This document shows, in pieces, positions 11,620-22,226 of a DNA stretch of 64,000 bases. A program made the position numbers and the translations under genes. Position 1 is the stretch's first letter, and each line of letters begins with the position of its first letter. This DNA is from Capitulum mitella (lineage: Eukaryota; Arthropoda; Thecostraca; Pollicipedomorpha; Pollicipedidae), in contig CP099848.1 of NCBI GenBank assembly GCA_030062745.1, positions 20,571,081 to 20,635,080 on the forward strand, read 5' to 3'. The notes beneath the pieces are model-generated. The model searched no databases. It was not told where the DNA came from and saw only the letters and a program-made list of their open reading frames with translations.

Positions 11620-12153
11620 CTACTGCTCCTCGTCGTCGTCATCCTCCTCGTCGTCGTCGTCGTCGTCGTCGTCGGCGAAGAGGGTCTCGGCGCGTCGCCG
11701 GTGCTCGTCGGTGTTGATGTGCTGCAGCAGGCGGAGCGGCGTGGGCGCCGAGACCTCGCAGAGCGGGCAGTGGTGCGGCTCCGGCACGTCAGCGTTGCGC
11801 GCCAGCGTGAACAGCTCGACGACGCGGCGGCGCAGCTCGGCCGTCTCGGCCGCCTGCACGGGCCGCACGCCGTTCACCAGGAACGGCAGCAACCGCTCGT
11901 CCACGCCGCCGTCCAGCCGCACCTGCAGCTGGTCGTCGGCGGCCAGCTGGTGCCAGCGGAAGGCGGCGCGCGGCGGCCGGCGCCGCTCGGCCAGAGAGGC
12001 GCGACGCCGCTCCAGCAGGCGCAGCAGCCGGTCGCGCCGCCGCCGCTGCTGCTCGGCCACCACGCGGTCCGAGTCGCGCAGCCGGTGCGCCTCGACGCCG
12101 TCCGCGTCCGTGGCGCCGTACATCCGCCAGAAGGAGGCGCGCAGCACGTTCAC
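11620..12153 (-). CDS. spn-E: spindle-E last coding exon (C2H2 finger and acidic tail)
   Basis: 178 codons including the stop. It encodes an arginine-rich helical stretch, then CPLCEVSAPTPLRLLQH with a second histidine, then a tail of 16 consecutive Asp/Glu residues before the final Gln. The tail is encoded by a GAC/GAG microsatellite (about 11624-11673) and could vary in length between alleles. Confidence 0.88.
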   Translation of the reverse strand: MNVLRASFWRMYGATDADGVEAHRLRDSDRVVAEQQRRRRDRLLRLLERRRASLAERRRPPRAAFRWHQLAADDQLQVRLDGGVDERLLPFLVNGVRPVQAAETAELRRRVVELFTLARNADVPEPHHCPLCEVSAPTPLRLLQHINTDEHRRRAETLFADDDDDDDDEEDDDDEEQ

Positions 12154-15100
12154 CTGTCGACCGTCGCCGACCGCATCAGTAACGACGGAAGGGCCAGGCA
12201 GACGGGTCAGAGGCGGGGAGGGGGGAGACGACTGGATCGACTATGGTCAGTTAACGTTACGGGGCCACGAGAAGACGTCAGCTGATGGAGGACAGTGACA
12301 TTTGGTTCACGTACCAGGTCATCGACTGCAAGTAATATGCATCTAAGGCATCCCATGAGTCAAAAGCATAACCAATGCGACGAATGCCATGAATGAATTT
12401 GGTTGTGTGCAGTGAACGGACAAAATTACTACACGACAGAGTCCCACATACGCGAGAAGCAGAGAACACAGACTGAACACCAATACAATGACACACAAAC
12501 GCCACACCAGAACCTACCTCGTCGGCACGCATCCACCCGTGAACCGCTCACACAAACAACAGGACCTACGGCAACCGGTCGAGCACCCCTCCCACCCGCT
12601 CCACCGGCGCCGCACTCACGTCCACCAAGTCCTTGGTGGTGATGGCCACATCGAAGCCGACCTCCATGTCGTGGTCCGGGTAGACGGCCTGGCCGGAGTC
12701 GGGCGCGGCGCCGAGGCCGCAGATGGCGCCGGCCAGGCCGCGCCGCTCCTCGTCCAGGCGCAGCTCGACCACGGGCGCGAACAGCAGCACCAGCAGCGCC
12801 GGCAGGCCCGGCACGTTCGGCATCAGCGTGGTGGCCTGCGCGCGCACCCGAGACCCGTCGCTGGTCGGCGTCACCTGCCCACAGCGGCCCGGTCAGGCGG
12901 CGCGGCCGGCAGAAAACGGCACAAACACGACCGTGTCAGGAAGGGCCACTGCGCACGGGGGTGCCCGGCAAGGAGCGGGGCGCATGCGGCCCGCCAGGAC
13001 GGTCCGGTCCGGGAGGATGCCGGGAACGGTCCGGCCAGAAGGCAACAAACAACGAAAGGACGGGTTTATAGGCGCGTCTGACTGAACCACAACTGGCCGC
13101 GACGATTCCCCGGCCACCAATGGCGGTTCCCGGTCCCGACGCAGCTGCCTCTGTAGCGCTGCAGCTGCCAATTAGCTGGACGGGCGAGGGCTTAGACGGG
13201 ACCTGGACCTTCACTGGCGATGACAGAACCATTCACAAAAGCGTCACGAACGACACGCATTGGAGACCCAGGTGACAATGGCGGAACCGAGATGGGGCTT
13301 TCAGCGGTCGGATTAGGCCGTGCGTACCAAGGTTAGAATACGGTGCTCGGTGGAATTAACGGTTTCAGAATACTAAGTTCGATCTTTCTTGCCACGCTCG
13401 CAGACGTCAGCTGGCGAGGTTTCCCAGTTCGGAAGGCGGGAACGAGAGGCCTGGAAACAATGCTGACCAATGCCAACGCACAGCAAGGCTCGCGCGTGCG
13501 CAGAGAAGAACCAGAGCACGTCCAACGCCGCGACAACAGCGGTATGCAAACGTTATGTCATCCCCATCCCTCTCAACTGCTCCGAACGCCAGGTCTCCCA
13601 GCCGTGTGACCACGGAGTCGTTGCGTCCCTAAACCCCTGCCAGGTCCCCCCAAAAAACCCCCATCACCGCCGCCCCCCACCCCCGGCGGATATGTGGTCC
13701 CGGTCGTCCCCGTCGTCACCTGCGCGGCCACCAGGATCCGGTCGAACGGGTTCTGCGGCTCGGTGTCGAGCAGGACCGAGTTGCACGAGTCCGTGTCGAT
13801 GAAGGCGGGCCGGGCGTGCAGCGAGCGCGGCATGCCGTGCAGAGCCAGCAGCAGCGGCGAGTCGGGCCCGCGCAGCGGCTGCCGGTCCCGGCCGGCCTCC
13901 AGCTGCTTCAGCCAGCCGGTCAGCTCCGGATCGTCAGCCAGCCGCCGCTCCTGCCACTCCTCCAGGCTGCCGTCGACGCTGTACCTGGCGGACGCCGGTG
14001 TCCCGTCAGCCGCCGCGTCCGGAGCGTGGTCAGGGACGGTGGAGGGGCAGGGTCTGTGCCGGGGTCAGGGACGGAGGAGGGGACGGGTCTGGGGTGGGGT
14101 CGGCCAGGGCGACATGGACCAGGTGAGGGACGGAGTAGGGAACGGGTCTGGGACGGGGTCAGGGACAGCGTCAGGGACGGGGTCTGAGACGGGATCTGCG
14201 ATGGCGTCAGGGAAAGGTCAGGGGCGGAGTCTGAGACAGGGCCTGGGACGGGGTCAAGGATGGATGTGGGACAGGGTCTGAGATGGATTCGGGGGTCAGG
14301 GAAAGGTCTGGGATGGGGTCTGAGATGGGGCCTGGGACGGGACCTGGGGCAGGTCTACGTCGATAGGTCATGAGTGACACCTAGCCAGTAGCATACGATT
14401 TCACTGAACTGGTTAGTAGCCGACGAACTTACCGCTTGTTACATGCCTCTGCTAATGTAAGTAACATGCGGAACTATCAACCAGACCCGTCATTAAATCG
14501 ACCAATTTCAATACAAATCCTTCAGTTTTCACCGCCGATCATTTCTTGTCATCACCTGTCACCACCAATAAAGCCGTACTGCCCCCTTCTTTCCAAAGTC
14601 CACACTCGACCCCACACCTCCCAGAACAGACGCTGGCGGGGCTGCCGCCTCACACGCGCCCAGCACGCACCCCTCCTCGCGCTGTCTGTGATCCTGGCGG
14701 GAGAAGTACCCCTCCAGCGCGTGCTCGGCCACGCCTGCCTCGATCAGCTCCTTGTTGACGCTGCGCTCCGTGGTGACGTGGCCCTGATGCACGGCGCGGA
14801 ACAGCTCGATGTGGATGGTCCCGTGCACCACCTGTCGGCCGAACAGCGAGTCAGCAGGAACCAGGGGCGCCACGACCAGGCGCTCAGACCGACAACCCGG
14901 GACTCAGACCGACAGCAGGGCACTCAGACCGACAGCAGGGCACTCAGACCGACAGCAGGGCACTCAGACCAGCAGCAGAGCACTCAGGCCGACAGCTGGG
15001 GGGTTGAGACCGACAACCCGGGACTCAGACCGACAGCAGGGCACTCAGACCGGCAGCAGGGCACTCAGACCGGCAGCAGAGCACTCAGACCGACAGCAGA

Positions 15101-18100
15101 GCATTCAGACCGGCAGCAGAGCACTCAGGCCGACAGCTGGGGACTGAGACCGACAACTTGGGACTCAGACCGACAGCAGGGCATTCAGACCGGCAGCAGA
15201 GCACTCAGACCGACAGCTGGGGACTGAGACCGACGACTGGGGACTGGGGACAACTGGGGACCGACAACCGGACAACTCGAGACTCAGAACGGCAGCTGAG
15301 GGCTCAGACCGGCAGCCAGGTACTCAGACCAGCAGCCAGGCACTCAAACCGACACCAGGGAACTCAGACCGATAGCTGATGACTCAGCCGACAGCTGGAC
15401 TCATTTCGGCAGCTGTGGACTCGGCCGACAGCTGAGGACTCAGACAGCTGAGCAGACAAGCCACCGCGGAGACCGTCACAGGGCGGCACTTACACCACGC
15501 AGCCGGTAACACCGCCACCCAGACGCACAAACAGTCGTGCGGCCCGCGGACAGCAGCGAGAACACAAACCATCGCGCGGCAGCATCTCGGCGGTCAGACA
15601 ACACCAGACAGTCTGTAATGCCCCCCCCCCCCCTCCTCCGGCCGCCCGGCCCGCGCCCCGCCACACCCACCGAGAACACGTGGCCGATGGCGGGCTTGTA
15701 GAGCGCCAGCTCCTTGAAGCGGACGATGGAGCGCTCATCCCATCGCCCGGACATGATCTGCGTGGGTTTCAGCTCCGACAGCGTGCACCTGACGGCCATC
15801 GCCTCCACCTGAAAGGCACACGACGGGGCAGTTGTTGCCCAGATAGTACCAGATGAACGTAGACTTTTGGGGCAAGACTTCTCGAGGAGCGTAAGCCACC
15901 CACTGCGCCACGCCAAAGAACAGGGCGGAATGAATTTATTGAGAAATCTGCGTTTCAGAAACAACGAAAGGGATGTGTCCCTCTATGGTTTCCCTTCGAA
16001 GTCCGTTATATCTCGTACAGCTGGTACCCATGTAAAAAATCTGACCATGAGAACTGTTAAACGCAACTAGTCACCGTGGGCATTTCTTAGCAATAAGAAA
16101 TTATTCCACCATCGAGAGGATACAGAACAGCATTTCCGTCTGACGGAATGGATACTCTTTGTTTGACATTCTACACTGGCAACATGGCCAGATCGCAAGA
16201 AACACCAAACTGTCACCAGCCCCGGACATTACCCCGCCATCGCAGACACAGCGCTGCTGATGGCGAGCTCACCTCCAGGATTCCGGCTCCAATCATCTCC
16301 GGGGAGAGCTCTAGCAGCTCGCCGCAGCCCACCTCGGCCGTGTTGCCGTAGTCCACGAAGTACACCTGGGTAAAGTCAAGGGAGCCACTTGAGCAACGAC
16401 CAGCAGGCAGCCGACCGGCCGTGGTCCACAGCAGATCGCATGGGCTCCGAACGCAAGCCTGGGCTCCGCAGGCACCGGTGACGAGCACCACTGCCTCCCA
16501 GCCGCGGCGACCGCTTCAGAGGGAAAACAGCCTCACGTTCCCCAGACACAGCCGCGCTCCGCGCCCTCACCCACCGGTCTCGCGTCCCGAACACCCCAGC
16601 GCCCCTCCTCGCCGAACCCCCTACCGGCGCCCGCCGGCCGGGCTCACCGTGCAGTCGCGGTGCCTGACGGCCTCCAGCCGGGCGCGGAAGAGGCTGCGCA
16701 CGCCGTCCTCGGTGAACGGCGCCAGGTAGAGCCGGCCCGGCTGCGGCCGGCCGGCCGGCGCCACGCAGCGCGGCCAGAGCCGCCGAATCCAGCTGTCCAC
16801 GGCCGCCAACGCGTCGTCGCCCTGCGGGTCTCCGTAGCGCACGTAGAAGTGGCCCGGGTCCTCGATCTGCGGGCGGGGCCGGCCACGGTCAGCGGAGACG
16901 CGTGTGACGCAGACTTGTGCCGGGATCAAGGTTGGAAAAACTGCTGTTTTCTGTTGCTGAAGAACGCCAGAAAATGTGTGCTCCAAAACATTTTGTACTC
17001 CAAAAATATGGTTGTGTGCCTCCATCAAAAAGGTACATAATAACCACGTTGGCAAATTTCTAGTTCTACGAGCAAATGACTCTGTCTCCATTCGGTAAGA
17101 AGCAAGCATGATGTCATTACTGACTTACACCAGGAATGCTAACTTAAACCCATATTACTCTGCAAAATTTTGCACTCCGAAACAGGAATTATATTCCGAC
17201 ACCAAGAACGGAAACCAAGTTCCCAACCATCCCTGGCCGGGATCCCGATGAAATGCAGGTTTTCCTCGTTTTGCGTCGGATTCTAGGCTAGCCAGGGTAA
17301 ATCGTCGCTGGGCTTCAGCTGGGCACCGATTTACTCCGGATGGACACGACCCGTCCGACATGACGCAATGATTCGCCTGGGTCAACAAGGGGATGCACAC
17401 GAAATGGGGGCAACGTGCGTTCCATCGGATCCAGGCACACGCTTGCCTGGATCCCGACGGAGTGCAGGTTATCCCCTTGCATGCAACCTCTCGCTGACCT
17501 GGGTGGGTCACTGCGTCATCTCGGGGATGTTGCGCCCCTCTCGAGCAGCGCGATGCCGAGGAGACGCAGCACCCACCCTGGCCAGACTAGAATCAGACGC
17601 AAAACAAGGACAACCTGCAGTCCATCGGGATCCCGGCACACGTCTGGTGTGACGTGTCGGCGTGAGCTTTGCCGGGTGTGCCGGTGGCGTCACAGCGGTG
17701 ACGGCACGCAGTGTAGTGCTGTTCCTGTCCGAATGAGAGTGACTGACTTCCATGAGGGGAACGTCCGCGGTGGACATACGCATCACAATATTACACTGGG
17801 GTGTAACAGGCTGTAACGCTGCGGAACATTACATTGCGCTGTTTTTCATGTCGCATTACACTGAATGGCAATGCATCACATCGCGACGATTACAACATTT
17901 CAATGTAATGTTGTAATCCAGCAGCACAATGTACGCGTCATATATCGCATGTATGCATCATGTGTATATGTATGTTTAAGTATGTATATATCATATGTAT
18001 ATCACACCCAAATCTCGAAATATCAACAGTAAATCGGAACTGCGTCAAGTACCAATCAGGCAACGCACATAACCACTGACACTGGTACCGTTAATGCACA

Positions 18101-21100
18101 GCAAGATACCTAGTGCAACTGGCCTCCATAGACCTCTACGCCTTCATGATCTTAGCGTTCGGCACACCCCAGCGGTGTGGAGTCCAAAGCGAAAGGCTCC
18201 AGCTTCACGTCCGCAGCCAGCCCCGTCCCACGCTTAGCGCCGCCACCGTCGACGGCCGCTGTCCCGGGTCACGGTCGCGCGCGCACCACACGCTCCCTGC
18301 CGCCGGCCGGCCGCGCGGCCGACTCACGTGCGTGACGACCACGGGCAGCACGGACTTGTGCAGGCCGGGCAGCCGGCAGCGGGCCGAGCGGGCGGTGGCC
18401 AGCGTGCTGGCGCCGGCCAGCCGGAGCGGCCGCGGGCCGGGCGGCGCCGCGCCACGCCGCCGCTCCTCCAGCGCCTGGTACGCCTCCATCCGGCGGCGCT
18501 CCTCCTCCAGCCTGACGGCGGCCGCGCAGGCGATCACGCGCGACCGAACACGACGGGGGGGGGGGGGGCTGAGACGACAGGGAGGTCACGGGTGACTGGT
18601 GGCCGAGCCGGGCGCGGCGACGGCCCGGTGGACTATCGTGGGGTTGCTGGTTCGTAAGGTCATGTGAGACCTGGCCCTGGTCCCAACGGCCAAAATCGAT
18701 ACTGTCGTTACCAGTGCTCCGGCGACGGAGCATCACAAATGGTTTTCCTGCCAACGAATTATCAAGGTGAATGACACCGCAGGTCAACGTAAATAGCGCG
18801 ATGCATGACTTGGATCTGAGTCATTCAGGACGAGGACATTACGGCCACGCATGTCTGTTCGCGGTACAGTACCCATTTCACGGTGCCCTGAAATACACAA
18901 GGAACAATCATTCAAACACGCATGGTCCAAACCGTTCGAACTCTAACAACAGCCCAAATCAGGACGACCGCCACCGTCTGGATTCTGTTCTGACACTTCT
19001 CCTTCACAGGCCATATTTAAACAGTATCCAAGGGCCCACAACCGTCCGTCCATGCGGCGGCTCCAACTCACGAGTATCGCATGATGGAAATGCGCGAGCT
19101 CTTGATCTGGCCCTTGCGCACGGAGAGGTACACGGCTGGCGGGATGTCGCCCTCCCAGGCGTGCTCCCGGTCGTTGCCGCGTCGCCGTGACGGAAACTCC
19201 ACGAACGCCCTGGGGGAGCGCGGCGGGTGCGTTCGGCCGGACACATAGGGCGGCTGGGCGGCTTTTGAGCCACAGACGCGACGGTACGGTCTTCTACGTC
19301 GGTACCGAATGAATGTAAGCATGTTCAGTGACACGAAAACGGCGTAAAACTAGCACTGACTCCGAAAAAGTGCATCATTTCGCGTTTGCAAATGGCATGC
19401 TCGAAAAAGGCAGTGAGAGAACAACGGTAAGTAAAAAGGAAAAACGAAAGTGAAGCGGAAAAATATTTCAGCGGAAGAAAACGCAATGGATAAACCGGAA
19501 ATTCAAAAAAAAAAAAAAACGAAAACAACATTCAGGTACCGGTTTGCACAACCACGCGGCCAAGCAACAGCATCCAAAACCACAGGATCGCCCAACGATC
19601 ACCGTCCACGGAGCCCACCCGGCGTGTCCCCAGTCCGCGCGCAACCCTCGCCGTGCCCGGCGCCGGCCGCCGCCACGTACTTTGAGTTCTCAAACGTGAT
19701 GATCGGGTCCGGGTCGGTCGGGTTGAAGCGGAACTGGCGCACCAGCTGGCCGTAGTACAGCACGCCGCAGTCGCGCGGCAGGCCCGACAGACTGACCGTG
19801 GTCTGCGGGTCGCGGCCGCCCAGCTCGCGGTTGGCGTCCACCTCGCGCTCCTCGCGGTACAGCCGCAGCAGGTAGTTGGGGTAGAACGCGCCGGCGATGC
19901 AGACGCGCAGCACGAGCGCCTGCTGGCGGCGCTGCTCCTCGCCGTCGTCGTCGCGGCGCGCCGGCAGCGCGCGGACGTTGCACGTGTCCAGCCGGCGCTC
20001 CAGCTCGCGAAGCAGCGCGTCCATGTCCTTGAGCGCGCGCAGCTGGATGAAGTTCTTCTCGGCCCACTCGCGCTCGCCGCGGCCGCCGCTGCGCTGGAAG
20101 TGGCCCTGGCGCGTGCAGTCCTCCCAGACCTTGTGCACGGCCAAGATGGCCAGGCAGTCGCTAAACGACTTGCCCGCCCACGACACCTTCATCTGGTAGG
20201 CGCGCAGCTCGTCGCGGAACGGCCGCGCGAAGAAGCTCTTAGACGTGAGGCCGGCGGCGATGATGAGACACTCGCGCAGGCAGCCGTACGCGTGCCCCAG
20301 CGCCAGCAGACGCGCCACGTTCACGTCCACGGGCAGTGCCGCCATGATGTGGCCCAGCACCGTCAGCTCGCCGTCGAACGCGTTGAAGCGCTCGGCGCCG
20401 CGTGCGTCGATGAGCGCGCCCACCTCCTTTAAGTGCAGCACGGCCGAGTAGATTTTCTCGAGCTGCGGCGGCTCCAGCGCCAGCGCCAGCACCGCCTTGG
20501 GCTCCGACTCGGCGCAGAACTTCTTGGCCTTGATGACGACGTGCTCGAGCGGGCTGCGCAGCATCTCTGGCACGCCGTAGTCGCGCAGCTCGCTGTAGAA
20601 GCGCTCCGTCACCAGCCGATACACGCGGCCCGAGCTGACGCGTCCCGTGCGCCCCTGTCGCTGCACGCAGTTGGCCTTGCTCGCCCACGACAGCCGCAGC
20701 ATCGGGTAGTTGGTCTCCGAGTCCACCTCCAGTTCCTTCGTCATGCAGAAGTCGACCACGTACTTGACGTCGGTGACGGTGATGGAGCTCTCGGCGATGT
20801 TGGTCGCGAGGATGATCTTGCGCTGCTCGGCGGGCAGTCGGCGGAACACGGCGTTCTGCTCATCGGCCGTGATGAGCGAGTGCAGCGGCATCACCTGCCA
20901 CCGCTCCGGGATGCGGTGCTCCTCCAGCTCGGCGGCCAACTCCTTGATCTCGTGCATGCCCGGCAGGAAGACCAGCACCGAGCCGCGCTGCGCGCCGAAG
21001 CCGGGGTTGCGCTCGCTCTGCCCGAAGTCGTGCACGTCGAAGTGGTTCATGACCTTGACCAGCCGCACCACGAGCTGGTAGAGCGCCGGGTGCACCTGAG

Positions 21101-22226
21101 GCGCGCTCGAGCGCGGCTCGTCCCAGCGCAGCTCGGCGCGCGGCCCGGCGCTGCCGGCCGCCGCGCGCAGCAGCTCGCCCAGCTCGTCCAGGTAGTGCAC
21201 CGACACGTCGAACATCTCCTCACCGCCCACGTTGATGACCATGGCCGGGTCCAGGCGGCCGTTGACCGGCACGGCGAAGTACTGCGCGAACAGCTCCGTG
21301 CTGAACGTGGCCGACATGAGCACCACCTTCACGTGGCGCGACGTCGAGCGCAGCAGCCGGCGCACCAACAGCAGCGCGAAGTCCGTGTCCGTGTCGCGCT
21401 CGTGCACCTCGTCCAGCACCACGTGCGTGTAGCGGTTCAGGTTGCCCTCGTGCACGATCTTCTGCAGCAGCACGCCCGTGGTGCAGTACGTGATCCGGGT
21501 ATCGGGGCCCGTCTTCTTGTCGAGGCCGATCTCGTAGCCGACCAGCGTGCCGAGCGGCCAGTTGCGCTCGTGCGCCACGCGCTGCGCCACGCTCACGGCC
21601 GCGATGCGGCGCGGCTGCGTCACGATGATGTTGGCGTAGCGGCCGAGCCGGCGCGCCTCGTCCAGCAGGAACTGCGGCACCTGCGTGGTCTTGCCGCAGC
21701 CGGTCCGGCCCTCGAGCACCACCACCTCGGAGGCGTTCACCTTGGTGACGATCTCCTCGCGCATGGCGTGGATCGGCAGCCGCGCCACCGCCGGGTCGAC
21801 GCGGCTGAAGTCGTAGTCGGCGTACACGTGGGTCGACTGGGCGTCGGGTGCGGCCGCCGCCAGCTCCGGCAGCGAGTCGGCGTACGTGTCCAGCTCCAGC
21901 CGGCTCATGCCGGCCGTCATCGACGTCACCGTCGTGCGCGCATCATCATCCAACGCCTCGGCAGCGGCGGCGGCGGCGGCGGCGGCGGCGCGGCGCGCCA
22001 GCAGCGCCCGCTCCTCCTCGCGCCGGTAGTACTCGGCGTACGCTTGACCGTGCGGCTGCCGGTAGGCGGGCGTGGCCGGCTCCGGCACGTGCTGCACCAC
22101 GCCCAGGCCGTCGGTGGCGCTCGGCGGCGGCAGCGGCAGCCCGCTCGGCAGCGCGCCCGTGTTGAAGAAGTCGAGGTAGGCATCCGCAGACAACCCGCCG
22201 CTCTCACGGTTCATCGTGGACGTTTC
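11620..22226 (-). CDS. spn-E: spindle-E / TDRD9, DEAH-box RNA helicase with Tudor domain (complete, 10 coding exons)
   Basis: Minus-strand exons: 22226-19681 (CDS from ATG at 22214), 19209-19072, 18511-18328, 16866-16648, 16365-16273, 15808-15671, 14831-14671, 13984-13720, 12874-12620, 12153-11620. The CDS is 4521 nt (1506 aa), with matching GT-AG phases throughout. Spindle-E is a germline perinuclear (nuage) protein of the piRNA pathway, needed for ping-pong piRNA production and transposon silencing. Visible motifs: Walker A GRTGCGKTT (169-177), DEVH (268-271), SAT (301-303), motif VI QRQGRTGR (518-525), Tudor core VYFVDYGN (from 1026), the conserved TTLMPNVPGLPALL block, and a C2H2-type finger at C1458, C1461, H1474, H1480. 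The length is close to Drosophila Spn-E (1434 aa), which also ends in such a finger. The ATG 12 nt after a CTTACAG acceptor was chosen because the further upstream ATG lies inside the presumed 5' UTR intron. Confidence 0.93.
12620..12874 (-). CDS. spn-E: spindle-E coding exon 9
   Basis: 85 codons. The ATTLMPNVPGLPALLVLLF and YPDHDMEVGFDV segments match the C-terminal conserved block of TDRD9 and Spn-E. Phase 0 at both ends; donor GTGAGT. Confidence 0.92.
13720..13984 (-). CDS. spn-E: spindle-E coding exon 8
   Basis: Encodes a less conserved linker, then FIDTDSCNSVLLDTEPQNPF and DRILVAAQ, which align with the Drosophila block containing SVNALLLDADPQ. Phase 2 acceptor, phase 0 donor GTGACG. 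Confidence 0.88.
14035..14345. repeat. Intronic minisatellite upstream of spindle-E exon 8
   Basis: Degenerate G-rich tandem units on the plus strand (variants of GGGACGGGGTCTGAGACGGG). On the transcribed minus strand this is a pyrimidine-rich array ending about 50 bp before the exon 8 acceptor. Confidence 0.8.
14671..14831 (-). CDS. spn-E: spindle-E coding exon 7 (end of extended Tudor domain)
   Basis: Encodes VVHGTIHIELFRAV and NKELIEAGVAEHALEGYFS, matching the TDRD9 segment that follows the Tudor core. Acceptor GGCCGACAG, phase 2 donor GTGCGT. Confidence 0.9.
14880..15465. repeat. Intronic 20-bp minisatellite upstream of spindle-E exon 7
   Basis: About 25-28 copies of the unit GCACTCAGACCGACAGCAGG and variants, degenerating to CGACAGCTGGGGACT types near 15200-15460. 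The array lies in the intron between coding exons 6 and 7 and begins about 50 bp from the exon 7 acceptor. It keeps several frames open and so produces spurious ORFs. Confidence 0.92.
15671..15808 (-). CDS. spn-E: spindle-E coding exon 6 (Tudor domain)
   Basis: 46 codons, phase 0. VEAMAVRCTLSELKP and WDERSIVRFKELALYKP fit the second half of an extended Tudor domain. Acceptor CCTTTCAG, donor GTGGGT. Confidence 0.9.
16273..16365 (-). CDS. spn-E: spindle-E coding exon 5 (Tudor core)
   Basis: 31 codons, phase 0: VYFVDYGNTAEVGCGELLEL. The aromatic-rich FVDYGN core is the signature that binds symmetrically dimethylated arginine in Piwi proteins. Confidence 0.93.
16648..16866 (-). CDS. spn-E: spindle-E coding exon 4 (start of Tudor domain)
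   Basis: 73 codons, phase 0. It has IEDPGHFYVRYGD, then RLYLAPFTEDGVRSLFRA, matching TDRD9 segments before the Tudor core. Acceptor CGCCCGCAG, donor GTGAGC. Confidence 0.9.
16925..17225 (+). repeat. Dispersed repeat, copy B (CpG-retaining)
   Basis: Second copy of the repeat at 1-385, in a spindle-E intron. It carries CpGs where copy A has CpA, for example GAACGCCAG here against GAACACCAG, CATTCGGTAAG against CATTCAGTAAG, and ACTCCGAAAC against ACTCCAAAAC. Confidence 0.65.
17233..17643. mobile_element. MITE-like element with terminal inverted repeats of about 65 bp
   Basis: The left end (CCGGGATCCCGATG, then GCAGGTT..TCCTCGTTTTGCGTC) is the inverse of the right end (17575-17643, GACGCAAAACAAGGACAACC then CCATCGGGATCCCGG). 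A related inner end lies near 17446. No coding capacity was seen. A relative lies at 59439-59652. Confidence 0.7.
17820..18327. other. spindle-E intron sequence without recognised content
   Basis: AT-rich stretch with repeated TATGTAT-type and TTGTAATG words. I see no gene or clear element. Confidence 0.5.
18328..18511 (-). CDS. spn-E: spindle-E coding exon 3
   Basis: Encodes a charged stretch (LEEERRRMEAYQALEERRRG), then LPGLHKSVLPVVVTH. Conservation is weak here, as in the family. The assignment rests on the phase fit (2 in, 0 out) and on good CCGTCAG and GTGAGT splice sites. Confidence 0.75.
19072..19209 (-). CDS. spn-E: spindle-E coding exon 2
   Basis: Encodes KAFVEF (lysine split over the junction), then PPAVYLSVRKGQIKS, matching KAFVEF...PAVYMAIKMSQLK of TDRD9. 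The acceptor CCCCCAG and donor GTGAGT fit phase 2 at both ends. Confidence 0.9.
19681..22226 (-). CDS. spn-E: spindle-E coding exon 1 (whole helicase region)
   Basis: A single 2.5 kb exon encodes residues 1-844: an N-terminus with an alanine run (GCC repeat near 21960-21995), both RecA-like domains, the helicase-associated region (DGELTVLGHIMAALPVDV) and the OB-fold-like AGAFYPNYLLRLY segment. Donor GTACGT at 19680. DEVH replaces the usual DEAH, as in Drosophila Spn-E. Confidence 0.95.

Noticed and set aside
11306-12298. 330-codon plus-strand ORF with a serine run
   Set aside because: Antisense to the last spindle-E exon; the Ser run is the complement of the Asp/Glu codon repeat.
14436-15465. 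Long plus-strand ORFs rich in repeated TDSRALRPTAGHSD-type words
   Set aside because: They read through the 20-bp intronic minisatellite, which stays open in several frames, inside a spindle-E intron on the other strand.
14880-15465. CRISPR-like regular repeats
   Set aside because: The units are contiguous with no unique spacers, and the genome is eukaryotic. It is a minisatellite.
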